Positions 61,277 through 64,000 of a stretch of 64,000 nucleotides of DNA are shown here, in pieces (position 1 is the first letter of the stretch; each line of letters begins with the position of its first letter). The stretch comes from Rhodobacteraceae bacterium WD3A24 (GTDB taxonomy: Bacteria; Pseudomonadota; Alphaproteobacteria; Rhodobacterales; Rhodobacteraceae). The translations under genes were made by a program, and so were the position numbers. A model generated the notes under the pieces. That model was not told the DNA's origin. It ran no database searches and saw nothing but the letters and a program-made list of their open reading frames with translations. Location: the NCBI GenBank assembly GCA_002967695.1, contig PUHN01000005.1, positions 42,584 through 106,583 of the forward strand, read 5' to 3'.

Positions 61277-61840
61277 ATGCCCTTTTTCCCCACCTTTCCC
61301 GACGATGCCGGTGTTGCCACGATCTACAAGGCGCACCCGCAGGTCTATCGCCCCTGGATTCGCATGGGCGAGGAGGTGATGACCAAGGAGTCTCCCCTCA
61401 GCCAGGGCGAACGCGAACTGATCGCGACCTATGTCTCCTCGCTCAACGACTGCGATTACTGCCGCACCACCCATCTGCCCTCTATGCAGGCGCACGGGAT
61501 CGAGCAATCCGTCGTCGATGCCCTGCTGGCGGATATCGACAGCGCCCCCGTCGAGGATCGGCTCAAGCCCCTTTTCGCCTTTGCCCGAAAGCTCACGCTG
61601 ACCCCCGCGCGGATGAGCCGGGCCGATGCCGACGCCGTCTATGACGCCGGCTGGGACGAGGATGCCCTGCACGCCGTCATCTGCGTGGTGTGCCGGTTCA
61701 ACTTCATGAACCGCCTGGTGATGGGGCACGGGCTGATCGCGCCCGACAGCGCCACCGCGCAGGAAAACGCCCGACAGCGGCAGGAAAAGGGCTATGCCGG
61801 CATGCATCCCCAGCTCGCTGGAGACAAGGAAGCGGGCTGA
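61277..61840 (+). CDS. carboxymuconolactone decarboxylase/AhpD-like protein 2
   Basis: This 187-residue peroxidase-related protein has the motif SSLNDCDYCRTTHLPSMQAH (Cys-x2-Cys-x3-His). It also contains YKAHPQVYRPWIRMGEEVM and ADADAVYDAGWDEDALHAVI. Its fold matches the gene at 54240-54800. It lies between moaA and a diheme cytochrome c on the same strand, with gaps of 97 and 113 nt; the cytochrome appears to have its own promoter. The substrate is unknown. Confidence 0.88.
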   Translation: MPFFPTFPDDAGVATIYKAHPQVYRPWIRMGEEVMTKESPLSQGERELIATYVSSLNDCDYCRTTHLPSMQAHGIEQSVVDALLADIDSAPVEDRLKPLFAFARKLTLTPARMSRADADAVYDAGWDEDALHAVICVVCRFNFMNRLVMGHGLIAPDSATAQENARQRQEKGYAGMHPQLAGDKEAG

Positions 61841-61867
61841 CCGCCCCGCCCCTCCGCGCCACGGGCT

Positions 61868-61896
61868 TTGACAGACTGTCGCAGCCGGCGTAATCT
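61868..61896 (+). promoter_or_regulatory. sigma-70 promoter for the diheme cytochrome c gene
   Basis: TTGACA (61868-61873), a 17-bp spacer, then TAATCT (61891-61896). The -35 hexamer is consensus. The predicted start is near 61903, about 50 nt before the ATG. A GGGAGG ribosome-binding site is at 61942-61949. Confidence 0.6.
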
Positions 61897-61953
61897 CTCG
61901 CCTTACCCTGCGTAAACACAACAACGCGCGCGGGGGGAGCGAGGGAGGATCGC

Positions 61954-62796
61954 ATGAACAAGCTTTTCTTTGTCGTACTTGCTGCCGGCGGGCTCGCGGC
62001 GGCTGCCGGTTTCGCCGAGACGCCCCTCGAGCGGGGCGAATATCTCGTCCAGGGCCCCGCGGGATGCGGCAACTGCCACACCCCCTTCGGCCCCGAGGGC
62101 CTTGATTTCTCGCGCGATCTCTCCGGCCGCCTTGTCGAGGAGAACGAGCAGTTCACCGCCTATGCGCCCAACATCACGCCGGCGGGGCGTATCGCCGGCT
62201 GGTCGGACGCCGAGCTTGCCCGCGCGATCCGCGAAGGCATCCGCCCCGACGGCTCGCTGATCGGCCCGCCCATGCCCTTCGCGCTGTATCGGGGGCTCTC
62301 CGATGACGATCTCGCCGCGATCGTGGCCTATCTGCGCACCGTTCCGGCTGTCGAGAACGAGGTGCCCGCATCGACCTACAACATCCCGCTGCCCCCCGCA
62401 TACGGGCCGCAGGTCGAGAGCGTCCCCGAGATCGAACCCGCGGTCAGCGTGGAATATGGCGAATACCTCGCCGGCCCGGTGGCGCATTGCATGGAGTGTC
62501 ACACCCCGCTGGGGCCGCAGGGCCCGATGCTGGAGACCTCGCTGGGCCAGGGCGGCAACGAATTCCACGGGCCCTGGGGCGTGTCCGTCTCGGCCAACCT
62601 GACCAGCCACGAGGACGGCCTCGCCGGCTATAGCGACGCCGAGATCGCGCGGATGATCACCGAGGGTGTGGAGCCTGACGGATCGCGGATGAACCCGCCG
62701 ATGCCCTATGGCTACTACGCGAACATGACCGACGACGACGTGGCGGCCGTCATCATGTATCTGCGCACCCTGCCGCCCCTGCCCGACCCGGGCTGA
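61954..62796 (+). CDS. diheme cytochrome c, tandem domains
   Basis: This 280-residue exported protein has a signal peptide (FFVVLAAGGLAAAAGFA). Two class I cytochrome c domains follow. The first has CGNCHTPFGPEGLDF and the Met ligand region IGPPMPFALYRGLSDDDLAA. The second has CMECHTPLGPQGPML and MNPPMPYGYYANMTDDDVAA. The halves are related by duplication. The form resembles cytochrome c subunits of alcohol or gluconate-type dehydrogenases, but no dehydrogenase gene is adjacent. It has its own promoter. Confidence 0.92.
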   Translation: MNKLFFVVLAAGGLAAAAGFAETPLERGEYLVQGPAGCGNCHTPFGPEGLDFSRDLSGRLVEENEQFTAYAPNITPAGRIAGWSDAELARAIREGIRPDGSLIGPPMPFALYRGLSDDDLAAIVAYLRTVPAVENEVPASTYNIPLPPAYGPQVESVPEIEPAVSVEYGEYLAGPVAHCMECHTPLGPQGPMLETSLGQGGNEFHGPWGVSVSANLTSHEDGLAGYSDAEIARMITEGVEPDGSRMNPPMPYGYYANMTDDDVAAVIMYLRTLPPLPDPG

Positions 62797-63109
62797 GGGC
62801 GGACGCGCACCGCGCCACTGTTCCCCGGGGCGTCAGCCCCGGATCGCGCCCGACCCCGCCCCCCAGGGCGGGCGCGATTTGGCGGCACCGCCTGGGGCGG
62901 CGGCGGCGTCAGGGCTTCGAGGACAGGATCGTACCGATGTCACCGCGCCCACCCTCGGGGTCGGGCGCGATTCTCTTTCGCGGCGTTCGCAGTGGCAGAC
63001 CGCGGTGTCAATCTCTCCCGGCGTCCGCCACGTTCTCGTGGCATGGTTGCCCCTCAATTCTTGGGGTGGACGACAATACCTTGGCTCGTAACAATGCAGA
63101 GCATATAGG
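62797..63109. repeat. 313-nt intergenic region with a GC-rich palindromic (REP-like) segment
   Basis: No gene is seen. A perfect 16-bp inverted pair ATCGCGCCCGACCCCG (62843-62858) / CGGGGTCGGGCGCGAT (62956-62971) encloses shorter inverted repeats. G+C falls after about 63040, at the entry to the ATPase gene. Confidence 0.5.
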
Positions 63110-63127
63110 TTGATATGGGTTCCTCAG

Positions 63128-63901
63128 ATGAACAGCAGAGAGATGACAAGGCTAAAGCGTCGGTGGGACAATCGAGCCGACGCGGCTTGGCCGCAGTTCC
63201 TAGACTGGCTTGAGATACAAAATATCCGAGGTTGGCAATCTCAGCGTGTGGACTTCCGTTTTCCGATCGTGGCTATTGTGGGTGAAAACGGATCAGGAAA
63301 AAGCACCGTACTTCAAGCGGCTGCAAGCTCATATATCGATGAGGACGGAAATACTTATTTCCCGTCAGACTTCTTCCCTGAAACAGCGTGGGATCGCCTC
63401 CACAACGTGGGCATTCGCGCGGGTTATCGTCAAGGAGTCAACCGAAACGAGGTCTTCGTCAGAAAGCCTACGGAGCGCTGGCGAGGGCCGCCCGAGCGTC
63501 CGCGGCGGCACTTGAGATATCTTGATCTTAGTCGCCTCCAGCCAGTAGGGACAAGAACTGGCTACGCAAGAATCGCTCGATCTCGCCACGCAGAACGCAA
63601 CGCTACCGCCTTTGAGCAAGAGCAAATTGACCGAATGTCTTCGATAATGGGCCGCCGTTATCGCGACGCCCGAATGGCAACCACTGACTTTGACCCGAAT
63701 CGCGAGATTCCAGTCTTGGCCAAGGATGGTGATCCATATTCCGGTTTCCATCAGGGCTCTGGCGAGACGACCATTGCGGAATTACTTCAGACAGATCTAC
63801 CGCGCAATGGCCTAGTTCTGATTGACGAGGTTGAATCGTCACTACACCCGCGCGCGCAGAGACGTCTTCTGAGAGATTTGTCTAGGGTCAGGACCCATTG
63901 A
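63128..63901 (+). pseudogene. ABC/AAA-type ATPase truncated by an insertion sequence
   Basis: The reading frame encodes an SMC/Rad50-like ATPase N-terminus and core. Walker A GENGSGKST (52-60) and the signature-like HQGSGETT (208-215) are followed by Walker B GLVLIDE (228-234) and the D-loop region VESSLHPRAQRRLLRDL. The frame then runs into IS sequence and stops after SRVRTH. The switch histidine loop and anything C-terminal (for example a nuclease domain) are missing. G+C is near 50%, unlike neighbours. Such ATPases occur in OLD/Septu/retron-type defence systems, but none can be named here. The start is ATG 63128; an upstream TTG at 63110 or ATG at 63143 is possible. If the IS is a recent insertion, the gene continues beyond it. 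Confidence 0.75.
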
Positions 63902-64000
63902 TTTCGGCGTTGCGTCGTGATTCATCGCTCGAAAAAGCGAGCGGTGAACATGTCTGATCTCTTCTGGCTGACCGACGCGCAGATGGCGCGTCTTGAGCCC
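63886..64000 (+). mobile_element. IS5-family insertion sequence, left end (continues past the window)
   Basis: The sequence changes at a CTAG (63882-63885), a YTAR-type target consistent with IS5-group elements, followed by GGTCAGGACCCATTGATTTC as the probable terminal inverted repeat. A transposase start lies 64 nt in. The right end and the target duplication lie outside the window, so exact borders are provisional. Confidence 0.7.
63950..64000 (+). CDS. IS5-family transposase, N-terminal 17 codons
   Basis: MSDLFWLTDAQMARLEP at the window edge is the characteristic opening of IS5-family transposases of the kind common in Rhodobacteraceae (from memory). The DDE domain is not in view. Confidence 0.75.
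   Translation, partial: MSDLFWLTDAQMARLEP

Noticed and set aside
62833..63057. 74-codon minus-strand frame in the spacer before the ATPase
   Set aside because: Arises from the palindromic GC-rich repeat; no ribosome-binding site or conservation visible.

Overview
This is a GC-rich chromosomal segment (about two-thirds G+C by eye) from an alphaproteobacterium of the Rhodobacteraceae (Roseobacter/Rhodobacter group). The evidence is the C4-pathway hemA (5-aminolevulinate synthase), a complex I operon interleaved with Rhodobacterales-type accessory ORFs (DUF5333, DUF5337, a long NuoE with a C-terminal helix-hairpin-helix domain), a cysG-DUF2849-sulfite reductase-cysH-DUF934-fpr block with a divergent Lrp/AsnC regulator, RNase J beside coaX/birA/nuo, and two copies of an intergenic repeat with core GCCTCCGGCGGGGATATTT. 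The genus cannot be fixed from the sequence alone.

Layout. 0-1.6 kb: 3' end of a SulP permease and a LuxR-type regulator without a luxI. 1.6-1.9 kb: a structured convergent intergenic region ending in a strong terminator, possibly an RNA gene. 1.9-10.8 kb: tsf, rpsB, an AmiC-type amidase, a DsbA-like oxidoreductase, ispG, a spermidine-synthase-like methyltransferase, rodZ-like and hemA. 11-18.5 kb: an M20 peptidase, the Lrp-type regulator and the assimilatory sulfite-reduction operon. 18.6-26.1 kb: an Ala/Glu-rich membrane-anchored protein, infC (apparently AUA-initiated), a periplasmic hypothetical protein, a dienelactone hydrolase, a MoeA-like/XdhC pair, a Rhodobacterales-type protein of unknown function and a small DUF1127-like protein. 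26.3-35.9 kb: pyrC, pyrE, dnaB (with a DnaA box upstream), alr, a DEAD-box helicase, then on the minus strand rnj, coaX and birA.

35.9-54.0 kb is a minus-strand complex I operon, nuoABCDEFGHIJKLMN in standard order. Seven extra genes are interspersed: a 67-aa membrane protein, a sulfotransferase, a 124-aa membrane protein, a membrane-anchored helix-hairpin-helix protein paralogous to the NuoE C-terminus, DUF5337, DUF5333 and a lipoprotein. birA, coaX and rnj follow with overlaps or very short gaps. 54.2-62.8 kb carries two AhpD-like proteins, a macrodomain protein, gph, glmU-glmS, a small lipoprotein, moaA and a diheme cytochrome c.

62.8-64.0 kb changes character. A GC-rich palindromic segment is followed by a gene of clearly lower G+C encoding an ABC/AAA-type ATPase. 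That gene is cut just after its Walker B motif by the left end of an IS5-family insertion sequence running off the window. This is the only clearly accessory DNA here and the only candidate for a defence or island system, but the part that would identify it lies outside the window. The rest is largely core metabolism. The most interesting core-region signals are unusual starts (infC AUA, hemA UUG), several regulatory sites, and the accessory genes of the nuo operon.
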